Origin: Saprospiraceae bacterium
GTDB lineage: Bacteria > Bacteroidota > Bacteroidia > Chitinophagales > Saprospiraceae
NCBI GenBank assembly: GCA_028282725.1
Contig: JANQHF010000080.1
Coordinates: 1 to 64,000, forward strand
Reading direction: 5' to 3'
Length of the DNA: 64,000 nucleotides
In this document: positions 35,773 to 45,310 of the stretch, one piece after another
Position numbering within the stretch: position 1 is the stretch's first letter
Layout of the letters: every line of letters begins with the position of its first letter
Made by a program: the position numbers and the translations under genes
Notes under the pieces: model-generated
The model's database searches: none
The model's input: only the letters and a program-made list of their open reading frames with translations
Told to the model about the DNA's origin: nothing

Positions 35773-36444
35773 ATGAAGATCAGCCAGATTGTGGATCAAG
35801 CCATACACCAGTCACCTTTCATTCTTGAAGCTCTTGATGCAGGTATCATCAACACTTCTTCCCTAGCCAGGTATCTACAACCAGAAATCACACGACAAAT
35901 CGGAGAGCCTGTTACTCAAGGGGCCATTATGATGGCCATCAAACGCCTCCCCATTTCGAATAATCAGCAATTGGAAAAGTCCATCTCCAATTTTATGTAT
36001 CAACTGGGTGATATAACGGTGCGTTCAAGTCTATCGGATTTCTCCTTCCGAAATTCTACTACTCTCCTGCAATGTCAGGGTAAACTCCTCCAATACCTGG
36101 AGGATCATAAGAATTATTTCTACAGTTTTTGTAAAGGGGTATATGAGACTACCATCATATGCAGCGAGGCACTCACATCAAAGATTCAAACGATTTTCAA
36201 AGATGAACATATGATCTTGAGTCGAACGGATCTCGCAGCCGTTTCGATCAATCTTCCGAGCACCAATCTCGATACGTATGGGGTCTATTATACTATCCTC
36301 AAAAAACTCGCATGGAAAGGGATAAATATCGTAGAAGTCTTGTCCACCTCTCACGAGATCAGTTTGATCATCTCGAAGTCTGATGTCGAATCTGTCTTTT
36401 CTATGATTATCAGTTTGAAAAGAGGAAATACTTCCCTTTCCTAG
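35773..36444 (+). CDS. ACT-like regulatory protein divergent from lysC
   Basis: A 223-residue cytoplasmic protein. The ATG at 35773 is preferred over 35734. The N-terminal part (ILEALDAGIINTSSLARYLQPEI...TQGAIMMAIKRL) looks like a winged-helix or HTH-type segment. The C-terminal half (about 140-220: AAVSINLPSTNLDTYGVYYTILKKLAWKGINIVEVLSTSHEISLIIS) has the strand-helix rhythm of ACT domains and resembles the regulatory end of aspartate kinase. A transcription or allosteric regulator of the neighbouring pathway is plausible; this is inference. It ends 4 bases inside the convergent NUDIX gene. Confidence 0.78.
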   Translation: MKISQIVDQAIHQSPFILEALDAGIINTSSLARYLQPEITRQIGEPVTQGAIMMAIKRLPISNNQQLEKSISNFMYQLGDITVRSSLSDFSFRNSTTLLQCQGKLLQYLEDHKNYFYSFCKGVYETTIICSEALTSKIQTIFKDEHMILSRTDLAAVSINLPSTNLDTYGVYYTILKKLAWKGINIVEVLSTSHEISLIISKSDVESVFSMIISLKRGNTSLS

Positions 36445-37079
36445 GCCAGGAGACGAATATATGACCAAAGGACATCTTTAATATTGATAAAAATCGGATG
36501 GACGGATTGCACATATTTCTCGGACAATGTCGTCCACTCGACGTGATCTATATCCTCCTCCAACTGAGGTGAGACACTTTGATCTTTGGCGTACATCAGG
36601 TACCAATGACTAGGCTTGAGAATCCTTCTTCGGGAATTTTGTCCCCTGTATATGTGATAGGTAACGGTTAATTTTTTAATAATTTTCACATCACTCAATC
36701 CCGTCTCTTCCATTACTTCGCGTTTGGCGGCATCTTTCTTCGTTTCCATATCCTCGATCTTTCCTTTGGGCAGATCCCATCTTCCTCTGCGATATATGAG
36801 CAAGACTTTGCCTCTTTCGTTCAACACAAGTCCCCCCGCTGCAGGTACGATTCGAAATAGACTGCTAAAATCCTTTTTAAGTTGTTTGACATCCCGGGAC
36901 AGCAAGTAGAGCTTCTGCAAATCCGTATTTTTCTCGATCTTATCCAGACAATTCAAAATAATCTTGGGATTTCCTGTATAATGTACGATCATGCAGGAGT
37001 TGTCAGACTTTGGAAGATGTCCTTCCAAATAGGTGTGCATCAACCTGATTTGTTTTTCATTATATTGGATTTTGTACAT
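36441..37079 (-). CDS. NUDIX hydrolase
   Basis: A 212-residue protein starting MYKIQYNEKQIRLM; upstream in-frame sequence as far as 37220 would run into pyrE and is rejected. An N-terminal region of about 75 residues has no recognised domain. The NUDIX domain follows, with the box GKIEDMETKKDAAKREVMEE at residues 106-125. It hydrolyses a nucleoside diphosphate linked to another group; the substrate is unknown. Its ATG is only 26 bases from pyrE's divergent ATG. Confidence 0.9.
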   Translation of the reverse strand: MYKIQYNEKQIRLMHTYLEGHLPKSDNSCMIVHYTGNPKIILNCLDKIEKNTDLQKLYLLSRDVKQLKKDFSSLFRIVPAAGGLVLNERGKVLLIYRRGRWDLPKGKIEDMETKKDAAKREVMEETGLSDVKIIKKLTVTYHIYRGQNSRRRILKPSHWYLMYAKDQSVSPQLEEDIDHVEWTTLSEKYVQSVHPIFINIKDVLWSYIRLLA

Positions 37080-37104
37080 TCGACGTCCAAAATTTGATGC
37101 AAAG

Positions 37105-37740
37105 ATGCTTTCTGAAGTTGAAGTTGCGAAAGAACTGTTGAAAATAAATGCAATCAGATTACAACCTGAAGATCCCTTCATATGGGCTTCGGGAATGAAA
37201 TCCCCAATATATTGTGACAACAGGCTTACTCTTTCCTATCCTGAAACGCGATCCGCAATCAAGAGAACACTGGCACTCAAGGCATCTGATCTGTGGCAGT
37301 TTTCGAAAATTGCCGGTGTGGCAACTGCAGGTATTGCACATGGTGCTTTAATAGCAGACTTCCTCAATCTCCCCTTTATCTATATCCGTTCAAAAGCCAA
37401 AGAACATGGAGCCAAAAATCAGATTGAAGGAAATCTCGAACCTGGTGATAAGTGTCTCGTCGTGGAAGACTTAATATCTACCGGAAGAAGTTCGATACAA
37501 GCAGTTAAAGTCATTCGGGCAGCAGGCGGCCTCGTATGTGGTGTCGTAGCGATTTTCACCTATGAATTGCAAAAGGCGCAGGAGAATTTTGAATCAATCC
37601 AATGTCCCTATACAACAATTTCCAATTATTCAGCACTCATGGAAGCGGCTATTCAATCCGCTTCTCTATCTGATAAACAACTGACTTCATTGAAAAATTG
37701 GAGGGAAAATCCTGAACAATGGAGTCACAATTTTAATTAA
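37105..37740 (+). CDS. pyrE: Orotate phosphoribosyltransferase
   Basis: The 211-residue enzyme makes orotidine monophosphate from orotate and PRPP in pyrimidine synthesis. The start MLSEVEVAKELLKINAIRL and FIWASGMKSPIYCDNRLTLS are typical. IAGVATAGIAHGALIAD, RSKAKEHGAKNQIEG and the PRPP-binding loop VVEDLISTGRSS (119-130) are complete. The ATG at 37105 is chosen because the frame upstream overlaps the divergent NUDIX gene. Confidence 0.95.
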   Translation: MLSEVEVAKELLKINAIRLQPEDPFIWASGMKSPIYCDNRLTLSYPETRSAIKRTLALKASDLWQFSKIAGVATAGIAHGALIADFLNLPFIYIRSKAKEHGAKNQIEGNLEPGDKCLVVEDLISTGRSSIQAVKVIRAAGGLVCGVVAIFTYELQKAQENFESIQCPYTTISNYSALMEAAIQSASLSDKQLTSLKNWRENPEQWSHNFN

Positions 37741-37870
37741 CATCCGGGCATAGTAATAAATCGATTCGATCAGCTAAATGAATTTTAAATTTTATTAACA
37801 TTGACCGGATATTATTGTTTATCATCGTCAAAGATTACATCTTATTTAAAAAGTTTGAATTACTCTTGGA

Positions 37871-38950
37871 ATGAAATACTGGGATAAACAAGCAAAGCAA
37901 TTTCTATACAGGTACCTGAATAATACATCCCCTACGGGATTTGAGGCCAGCGGACAAAAAATTTGGTTAGAGTATCTGAAACCATTCATCGATGAATGGT
38001 CTCAGGACAATTATGGTACGGCCTATGGCACGATCAATCCTGGAAAGGATTTTTCCGTTGTTATTGAAGCGCATGCTGATGAGATCAGTTGGTTTGTGAA
38101 TTACATTTCTGAAGAAGGTTTTATCAGTGTCATTCGAAATGGGGGTTCAGATCATATCATCGCTACTTCGAAATGGGTCAATATCCATACACCCAATGGA
38201 ATTGTCAAAGGGGTTTTTGGCTGGCCTGCCATCCATGTGCGCAAAGGAAAGGATTCATCATTGTCTCCAACACTAGACAACATATTTATCGATGTCGGTG
38301 CAAAAGACAGGGATGAAGTGTTGAAGATGGGCATTCACGTGGGTAATGTGATCACCTTCAACGATAGCCTGGGAGAGATCAACAGCAAGTATTATGCAGG
38401 AAGAGCCCTGGACAACAGGATGGGAGGATTTGCCATTGCCCAGGTTGCCAGGATGGTCAAAAAGAAAAAAGACAAATTGCCCTATACCCTGCATATCGTC
38501 AATGCCGTCCAGGAGGAAATAGGTCTCAGAGGGGCACAAATGATAGCACACAGGTTGAACCCGGATATTGCGATTGTCACTGACGTCTGTCATGACACCA
38601 GTACTCCACTGATCAAACAGAAGAAGGAAGGAGATATTGTTTGTGGAAAGGGCCCGGTGCTTACCTATGCTCCCGCTATTCATTACAATGTGCTCAATAA
38701 GGTCATCAAAGTAGCAGAAAAGGAGAAGATTCCATTTCAGCGGTCTGCCTCCTCAAGAAGTACAGGCACTGATACGGATGCATTTGCTTATAGCCGCGAT
38801 GGAATTCCTTCCATCCTCATTTCATTGCCACTTCGTTATATGCACACTACAGTGGAAATGGCACATAAAGAAGATATCGAAAACGTGTCTAAATTGATAT
38901 ATAAGTCACTCCTGAATATTTCACCTGAAATGTCCTTAACTTACCTTTGA
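37871..38950 (+). CDS. M42-family metallo-aminopeptidase
   Basis: A 359-residue cytoplasmic di-metal peptidase of the glutamyl-aminopeptidase/cellulase-M (M42) group. EAHADEISWFV gives metal ligand His68 with Asp70. GRALDNRMGGFA holds the bridging Asp, NAVQEEIGLRGA the catalytic Glu pair, and ATDVCHD-like and LRYMHTTVEMAHKEDIE segments the remaining ligands. Such enzymes trim N-terminal residues of peptides as large oligomers. The UbiA-like gene begins six bases after its stop. Confidence 0.92.
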   Translation: MKYWDKQAKQFLYRYLNNTSPTGFEASGQKIWLEYLKPFIDEWSQDNYGTAYGTINPGKDFSVVIEAHADEISWFVNYISEEGFISVIRNGGSDHIIATSKWVNIHTPNGIVKGVFGWPAIHVRKGKDSSLSPTLDNIFIDVGAKDRDEVLKMGIHVGNVITFNDSLGEINSKYYAGRALDNRMGGFAIAQVARMVKKKKDKLPYTLHIVNAVQEEIGLRGAQMIAHRLNPDIAIVTDVCHDTSTPLIKQKKEGDIVCGKGPVLTYAPAIHYNVLNKVIKVAEKEKIPFQRSASSRSTGTDTDAFAYSRDGIPSILISLPLRYMHTTVEMAHKEDIENVSKLIYKSLLNISPEMSLTYL

Positions 38951-38955
38951 GGTAG

Positions 38956-39798
38956 GTGAACAGAATCATTCGCATATATATCTTCGGCCAATGGCATATT
39001 GCCTTGTCCGCATTGGTATTTTATTATGGAGGGACCTTTATCCTTAATGGTCAGCCCAACCCCATAGTGGGGATACACATCTTCACCTCAACCCTATTTA
39101 TATATTTGCTTCATCGTCTTTATAACGGACGGAAATATTCGGAAACGACCATTGAGCGCTACACCTTTTTATTCAAATATTTGAATGATGCGAGGGCGAC
39201 GGCAATAGCCGGGGCGCTGATTGCGGTTGTTTCATTTTTTTTTCTGGATTGGAATGTCCAGTTCATTCTGATCATTTCAGGTAGCATCTGTTTTGCCTAC
39301 ATCCTGCCCCTTATTTTCAAAAAGAGGTTGAGGGACCTCGGAATTCTAAAGATCTTTCTGATTTCAATGGTTTGGGGAATGATCCCCTTGTTATCTGTTT
39401 ATCATAAATTGGAGACAGGGGTGGCAGTACTATTTTTCATCGAAAACTTCCTGTTCATTTTTGCTTTGACGATTCCATTTGATATCCGGGATCAGGATTT
39501 GGATTCCAGATCCAGAGTGAGCAATCTGACCAATGCAATTTCACTTGACAATCTTAAGGCGACCATCATCTACATGTTATTTGCCTGTCTCTTGATTTTG
39601 ATGATCCTATATGTCAACAGTGTTATCAATTTGTGTACGCTTCTATTATTGATCATCCTGTACATTGCTCAACTGGTACAAACCATCAATGTCGACAAAA
39701 TCCACAACGAGATATTTTACCTCTTTGTACTGGATGGGTTCATTCTTTTAAAGGGGACGATCTATCTCTTTGGTACTGCAGCATCGTATTTGTCATAG
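38956..39798 (+). CDS. UbiA-like polytopic membrane protein
   Basis: A 280-residue protein with about eight to nine membrane segments and a GTG start. The second aspartate-rich motif of UbiA prenyltransferases is visible (FDIRDQDLD, Asp176/179/181/183). The first motif (NDxxDxxxD) is not; that region reads LYNGRKYSETT. It therefore resembles a diverged or inactive UbiA relative. It lies six bases downstream of the M42 peptidase and is probably cotranscribed with it. The substrate is unknown. Confidence 0.75.
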   Translation: MNRIIRIYIFGQWHIALSALVFYYGGTFILNGQPNPIVGIHIFTSTLFIYLLHRLYNGRKYSETTIERYTFLFKYLNDARATAIAGALIAVVSFFFLDWNVQFILIISGSICFAYILPLIFKKRLRDLGILKIFLISMVWGMIPLLSVYHKLETGVAVLFFIENFLFIFALTIPFDIRDQDLDSRSRVSNLTNAISLDNLKATIIYMLFACLLILMILYVNSVINLCTLLLLIILYIAQLVQTINVDKIHNEIFYLFVLDGFILLKGTIYLFGTAASYLS

Positions 39799-39867
39799 TT
39801 GTGACATGTCAATGGTAATTCAATTCAATTGCTCATCATTGCGGTAAAAATCCCCGTTCTTCTATCG

Positions 39868-40851
39868 ATGTGCATCAAGTTTTTACTCAGTATACTTTTT
39901 ATCGGGATTTCTTCCGTCGCAGCATTGTCCCAAACCTGTTGCTCTGGCGGTGTCCCGGTAAGTAGCAATATTGGCTTTCAGTCGGGGGAAAAAGGCAACT
40001 TTATCATGAGTCTTAGTGGAGACTTCAATGTGCTGAAAACTTTAAAAAGCGGAAGTGAAACCCTGAACGATGATCAACGTCTGCGTACAACTCAATCCTA
40101 TATATTGAGGGGTGCTTACACCTTAGCCGGCGATTTTGGAGTTGAGGGTTTTTTTCCCGTGATCAGACAGACCCGAAGAATCAATACCTTATCAGGAACA
40201 TTGGATCGGGAAGCCACATTCGGCATCGGTGACCCGGTACTGTTGCTGATTTATGATATTTCCCGTAAAGGGATCACAGCCAGGATGGGAGCAGGTCCGC
40301 AGATTCCTCTCGGCAGTACTACAAAAACAGATAATCGTGGACTTCTGCTTCTTGAAGACTTGCAACCAGGAAGTGGGACATGGGACCTCATTACATTTGC
40401 GTCCTTTGAATATTCTATTCCGGAAAGACCATCTTCTATTGCATTTTTGAATGCAATCTATAGCATGACGGGAAAAAATGACGGCTCCAGGGGAGGAAGC
40501 CAATCTTATGAATTTGGCAATGACATTCAAGTCATTGGTGGATATAGTGATCAAGTGCTTATTGGTACCCAATTAATCGTCCCGGGGATCTCCTTCAGGT
40601 ATCGATTTGCAAACAGGGATCTTGTCAATGACCAGGAATTACCCGGAACGGGAGGAGAGTTTATCTTCACCAGACTATCCACTTCATTTCCCATGGGTAA
40701 TTCCAGTAGCAATCTACATTTCAATTTCGAATTTCCCCTGATGACCCGCGTGAACGAGACTCAATTGGCGACTAGTTTTATCGTCAATGTTGGATGGTCC
40801 AAATCCTTCAGTTCAAATAAATTTTCAGAATCACTCATCGATCTCAATTAA
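39868..40851 (+). CDS. Putative outer-membrane beta-barrel protein
   Basis: A 327-residue protein with a signal peptide (MCIKFLLSILFIGISSVAALSQ, using the ATG at 39868) followed by a Cys pair (TCCSGG). The rest is alternating amphipathic strands such as YILRGAYTLAGDFGVEGFFPVI and FRYRFANRDLVN, ending in a terminal aromatic strand (IVNVGWSKSFS). This matches transporter-like barrels of the Bacteroidota 'transporter/phenol-MetA' kind. The DUF3179 lipoprotein is encoded seven bases downstream. The substrate is unknown. Confidence 0.75.
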   Translation: MCIKFLLSILFIGISSVAALSQTCCSGGVPVSSNIGFQSGEKGNFIMSLSGDFNVLKTLKSGSETLNDDQRLRTTQSYILRGAYTLAGDFGVEGFFPVIRQTRRINTLSGTLDREATFGIGDPVLLLIYDISRKGITARMGAGPQIPLGSTTKTDNRGLLLLEDLQPGSGTWDLITFASFEYSIPERPSSIAFLNAIYSMTGKNDGSRGGSQSYEFGNDIQVIGGYSDQVLIGTQLIVPGISFRYRFANRDLVNDQELPGTGGEFIFTRLSTSFPMGNSSSNLHFNFEFPLMTRVNETQLATSFIVNVGWSKSFSSNKFSESLIDLN

Positions 40852-40857
40852 AATGAA

Positions 40858-41913
40858 ATGAATATGAGAATACTCACAATATTGTTCACAGCATTAATGA
40901 TCATCCAAAGCGGGTGTAGTGATGAAACTAACATTCCGGACCGCTCAATTCCCGAACCTTCTGAATGGCTCGTACCCGAGAATCAGGTCTTTAATGGTGG
41001 TCCTGGTAAGGATGGGATTCCTTCCATTGATGATCCGCAGTTCACCAAGGCTTCTGAAATTGATTTCCTCAATGACGACGATCTCATTCTCGGTATTCGG
41101 GTTGATAATCAGATCAAGGGATACCCCCACCCGATCCTCGATTGGCATGAAATTGTAAATGACCGGATCGGGAATGAAAGCATCGCCCTTACCTATTGCC
41201 CACTTACGGGAACGGGTGTAGGCTGGGATCGCATCATTGATGGGGTTGAGACAACTTTTGGTGTTTCCGGCCTATTGTACAATACCAATCTCATGCCGTA
41301 CGATCGAACCACCAATAGCACTTGGTCACAACAGCGATTGGATTGTGTGAATGGGGAAAAAATTGGAAGTAAGGCGCAATTGCATTCCTTTATTGAAACA
41401 TCATGGGGCACCTGGAGACAAGCTTTCCCGGACAGCGAGATCCTCAACCTGAATACGGGGTTCAGCAGGAATTACAGTCGGTACCCATATGGAGATTACC
41501 GGACCAATCACCAATCCCTACTCTTTCCTGTTTCGGCCGGGGATGATCGATTACCGGCTAAGGAAAGGGTCCTGGGTGTACGGATCAATGAAGCTTTTGT
41601 AGCCTATCAATTCAGTGATACTTCGGGTGATCTGGAATTAATATCGGATGTGTTCAATGGACAAGAATTAATTGTGCTAAGAAGCAGTGATCTCAATTAT
41701 GTCGCAGCATTCAAGAATCCCGGAGCGGGCACAACATTCGAACCTGCATCTCCCGGTGAATTTCCTGTTGTACTCAGGGATTCCAATGGTACGCGCTATG
41801 ATATGCTTGGCTTTGCAATGGACGAGTCAGGTAATAGATTGGAGCTGCCGGATCAATTCATGGGGTATTGGTTTTCGTGGGGGGCTTTTTATCCAAATAT
41901 TGATTTGTACTAG
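40858..41913 (+). CDS. DUF3179 lipoprotein
   Basis: A 351-residue lipoprotein (LMIIQSGC near residue 20). The DUF3179 domain is recognisable: FLNDDDLILGIRVDNQIKGYP, ILDWHEIVND, ALTYCPLTGTG with its conserved Cys, FGVSGLLYNTNLMPYDRTTNSTWSQ, and SRNYSRYPYGDY. The family's function is not established. It is cotranscribed with the outer-membrane barrel upstream and may be its periplasmic partner. Two sulfatases follow. Confidence 0.85.
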   Translation: MNMRILTILFTALMIIQSGCSDETNIPDRSIPEPSEWLVPENQVFNGGPGKDGIPSIDDPQFTKASEIDFLNDDDLILGIRVDNQIKGYPHPILDWHEIVNDRIGNESIALTYCPLTGTGVGWDRIIDGVETTFGVSGLLYNTNLMPYDRTTNSTWSQQRLDCVNGEKIGSKAQLHSFIETSWGTWRQAFPDSEILNLNTGFSRNYSRYPYGDYRTNHQSLLFPVSAGDDRLPAKERVLGVRINEAFVAYQFSDTSGDLELISDVFNGQELIVLRSSDLNYVAAFKNPGAGTTFEPASPGEFPVVLRDSNGTRYDMLGFAMDESGNRLELPDQFMGYWFSWGAFYPNIDLY

Positions 41914-41973
41914 CCACACCATTTTCCATAGACTTTTGAATCCCTATATTCAGGGTAACATTTTGTACGATCA

Positions 41974-43836
41974 ATGAAAGGGCTCGCCTCCATTCTTGGA
42001 GCAATCATATTTGTACTACCCGGACCGACAGGCCAACTAAAGGATGACCGGCCAAATATACTTTGGTTGGTCACAGAGGATAATTCAAAGCATTTCATGC
42101 AGCTCTATGATTCTATAGGAGTTGCAATGCCTACCCTCGAGACATTGGCAAAAACGGGCATTACATTCAAGAATATGATCAGCCAGGCTCCTGTATGCTC
42201 CGTGGCAAGAAGTATTATTATCTCAGGTTGTTACCCAAACCGAATTGGCACCCAGTATCATAGACACACTGAATTGGTTCCGATGCCTGATGGTTTGGAT
42301 ATGTTTCCTGCTTATTTGAGAAGAGCCGGTTATTATACTACCAATAATTCAAAAGAAGACTACAATATTGTGAAAGGCGATGATGTCTGGGACGAGTCGT
42401 CGCGTGAAGCGTCTTATAAAAACCGCAAACCAGGTCAACCTTTTTTCCACGTTCAGAACTTTGGCATCAGTCATGAAGGACAGCTTCACTTTTCAAAAGA
42501 GGAAATGGAAGAAATTCAGACTTCCAATGATGTTGAAAATATCTCACTCTTCCCCTACCATCCAAATACCAGGACATTCCGATATACCTATGCCAAATTG
42601 TTCGACCAACATCAAAAAGCTGATTTGCAGCTTGCACAATTTCTGGAAGAATTGGAAAAGGAAGACCTCCTGGATAAAACGATCATATTTTATTACGGGG
42701 ATCATGGAGGGGTATTGCCTCGCAGCAAAGGATACATCTATGAAAGTGGCTTGCACGTTCCATTGATCGTTCACATACCTGAAAAGTGGAGTCACCTGGC
42801 ACCATCAGGGCCAGGTTCATCCATCAATGACATCACCAGGTTTATCGATTTGGCCCCGACTATATTGCACCTGGCAGGGATCGATATTCCCGAAGAAATG
42901 GATGGTCGACCTTTTTTAGGTATAAATATCACGATTGATGATTTGGAAAAAAGAGAACTCGTTTTCAGTACTGCTGATCGATTTGATGAAAAGATCGATC
43001 TGGTCAGATCGGTGCGACAAGGAAGGTTCAAATACATTCGTAACTATCAGGCTTTTCTACCTGATGATCTACATAACTTTTACCGGTTCAGAATGCTTGC
43101 ATGGAAGGAATGGCGAGAACTGAATCAAGAGGGCAAACTAAACGATGTCCAATCCCAATTTTTTCAAGCCAGGCCAGTAGAACAGTTATTTGATTTGGAA
43201 AACGATCCACATGAAATTAGAAATCTTGCCGGATCCCCAGAGCATCGTGCCACCTTGAAATCATTAAGAACGAAATTGCAAAATCATTTAAAATCTCTAC
43301 CTGATTTAAGTTTTATTCCGGAATCGGAGTTTGTAAAATCCGGTATTGAAAATCCTGTCGAATATGGACAAAGACAAAAAAAGCAAATTAGAAAATTGAT
43401 CGACATTGCGGATTTGAGTCTCCAGCCCTTTTTAACCTCTAAAGTTTCTATTGAAAAAGCGCTGAACGCCAGGAGTCCATGGGAACGATATTGGGGTCTG
43501 ATCACTTGTTCTCATTATGGGTCTGAAGCAAAGGATTTCTATCAAAGGGCAAAGGAGATGGCTGAGAGGGATCCAGTTCTTCTCGTCCGCGCCCGTGCGT
43601 TGGAGTTTTTAGCGCTCTGTGGACAAATCGATCCTGCTGACAAGTTCATTCAAATCCTGAAGAACACTTCATCAGCAACGGAAGCCAGTCAAATTTTGAA
43701 CTGCATGACTTATTTGGAACAAGCTGGTATCGGCCTCGATTTTACCATACCCATCGAGCTCTTCAATCCCACCTGGACTCAGAATCCTAACTCACATATA
43801 GTCAGAAGATTGGAATTCTTGAATAATCCCGGTTAG
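41974..43836 (+). CDS. Secreted sulfatase with CSVAR active-site motif
   Basis: A 620-residue type I sulfatase with an N-terminal signal peptide (about 1-21). RPNILWLVTEDNSKHF carries the metal-binding acidic residues. The formylglycine site is VCSVARSIIISGCYPNRIG (Cys75, Arg79), where the usual Pro of CxPxR is Val. YYGDHGGVLPRSKG and FDLENDPHEIRNLAG are typical. The C-terminal roughly 130 residues look like HEAT-type helices (SPWERYWGLI...RARALEFLALCGQ). It resembles heparan N-sulfatase-like enzymes. The substrate is unknown. Confidence 0.9.
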   Translation: MKGLASILGAIIFVLPGPTGQLKDDRPNILWLVTEDNSKHFMQLYDSIGVAMPTLETLAKTGITFKNMISQAPVCSVARSIIISGCYPNRIGTQYHRHTELVPMPDGLDMFPAYLRRAGYYTTNNSKEDYNIVKGDDVWDESSREASYKNRKPGQPFFHVQNFGISHEGQLHFSKEEMEEIQTSNDVENISLFPYHPNTRTFRYTYAKLFDQHQKADLQLAQFLEELEKEDLLDKTIIFYYGDHGGVLPRSKGYIYESGLHVPLIVHIPEKWSHLAPSGPGSSINDITRFIDLAPTILHLAGIDIPEEMDGRPFLGINITIDDLEKRELVFSTADRFDEKIDLVRSVRQGRFKYIRNYQAFLPDDLHNFYRFRMLAWKEWRELNQEGKLNDVQSQFFQARPVEQLFDLENDPHEIRNLAGSPEHRATLKSLRTKLQNHLKSLPDLSFIPESEFVKSGIENPVEYGQRQKKQIRKLIDIADLSLQPFLTSKVSIEKALNARSPWERYWGLITCSHYGSEAKDFYQRAKEMAERDPVLLVRARALEFLALCGQIDPADKFIQILKNTSSATEASQILNCMTYLEQAGIGLDFTIPIELFNPTWTQNPNSHIVRRLEFLNNPG

Positions 43837-43838
43837 GT

Positions 43839-45236
43839 ATGTTATTGCACCGGCTCATATACCTATTCACATATTTCTGTCTATTTATTTGCTGCAATCA
43901 GGGTATTCCAAACAGACCCAACATTGTTTATATCAATGTCGATGATCTAGGCTGGAAGGATACAGAACCATACGGATCTACTTATTATGAAACGCCAAAT
44001 GTCGCACGACTCGCTGCAAGCGGAAAAATGTTTAAAAGGGCATATGCATCAGCCGCAAATTGTGCACCAAGTCGTGCATGTCTAATGACAGGTCTGCATA
44101 CACCAAGGCATGAAATATTTACTGTAGGTTCTTCGGAGCGAGGAAGTTCGCGGGATCGAAAACTGATACCTATTGAGAATAATACCATTCTCGCCGATTC
44201 ATTTCGTACCATTTCCGAAGTGCTACAATTCAATGGGTATCGGACAGGAGCATTTGGAAAATGGCATCTTGGAGAAGATCCGTTGCAACGAGGATTTGAT
44301 GTCAATTTTGGAGGTGATCAAAGAGGCAACCCCGGAAAGAACGGATATTTCAATCCTTCTGAATTTCCGAATATGAAAGACAGCAATCCGGGATCCTATT
44401 TAACAGATGAATTAACTTCCCATGTCATAAAATTCATGTCCGAGTCAGACACACAACCATTTTTTGTCTACCTGTCCTTCTATTCGGTGCATACACCTTT
44501 GCAAGCCAAAAAAGAACTGATCAAAAAGTATGAACTCAAGACAGGTAATGAATTTCAAAATCATGCTACACATGCAGCCATGATAGAATCTGCAGACATA
44601 AATGTCGGTAGGATCTTAAACTTTCTTTCTGACAATAATTTATTGAAGCACACCTTGATCTACTTTACTTCGGACAATGGAGGTATTGCTTCTATTTCTT
44701 CACAACACCCTCTGAGAGGAGGCAAGGGTTCGTATTATGAGGGAGGAATAAGGGTGCCACTGATTATCAGCTGGGAAGGTCAAATCCAGCCCGGCACCGT
44801 TGATCATACCCCGACCACCAATCTCGATTTTTTTCCGACGATCCTCGACATAACCGGCATTACATTTTCTGACTATCCACTGGATGGAATTTCTATCCAG
44901 CCCTTGTTCACCAATAGAGAAATTGAAAGTCGAACTCTATACTGGCATTTTCCAATATACCTGCAAGCTTATGCCGGACCGGAAGACGATGCACGAGATA
45001 CTTTATTCCGCACAAGACCAGGATCAGTTCTCATTTCGGATGACTATAAGCTCCATCACTACTTTGAAGATGATGCCCTTGAATTGTATCACCTGAAAGA
45101 TGATATCGGAGAGAGATACGATTTATCCCATGGTGAACCCGAGCTGACCTCACGACTGTTTAAACGTCTCGATCATTGGAGAAAAACGGTGGGAGCGCCT
45201 ATTCCCCACCTTTCTAACCCTGAATATGAAGAATAA
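43839..45236 (+). CDS. Lipoprotein sulfatase (canonical CAPSR)
   Basis: A 465-residue type I sulfatase, two bases downstream of the first, with a probable lipoprotein signal (LFICC). PNIVYINVDDLGWKDTEPYG binds the metal, and NCAPSRACLMTGLHTPRH contains formylglycine precursor Cys75 and Arg79 in a canonical CxPSR. GKWHLGEDPLQRGFD, FTSDNGG and LRGGKGSYYEGGIRVPLI are complete. It resembles arylsulfatase/iduronate-sulfatase types that desulfate polysaccharides outside the inner membrane. No formylglycine-generating enzyme is encoded nearby. Confidence 0.93.
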   Translation: MLLHRLIYLFTYFCLFICCNQGIPNRPNIVYINVDDLGWKDTEPYGSTYYETPNVARLAASGKMFKRAYASAANCAPSRACLMTGLHTPRHEIFTVGSSERGSSRDRKLIPIENNTILADSFRTISEVLQFNGYRTGAFGKWHLGEDPLQRGFDVNFGGDQRGNPGKNGYFNPSEFPNMKDSNPGSYLTDELTSHVIKFMSESDTQPFFVYLSFYSVHTPLQAKKELIKKYELKTGNEFQNHATHAAMIESADINVGRILNFLSDNNLLKHTLIYFTSDNGGIASISSQHPLRGGKGSYYEGGIRVPLIISWEGQIQPGTVDHTPTTNLDFFPTILDITGITFSDYPLDGISIQPLFTNREIESRTLYWHFPIYLQAYAGPEDDARDTLFRTRPGSVLISDDYKLHHYFEDDALELYHLKDDIGERYDLSHGEPELTSRLFKRLDHWRKTVGAPIPHLSNPEYEE

Positions 45237-45310
45237 GGGCGCGAACCGTTCTGTCATTTTTTTATGATGGATTTGTATCCCGGACAAGTCATTTTTCCTA
45301 TCATTATAAG

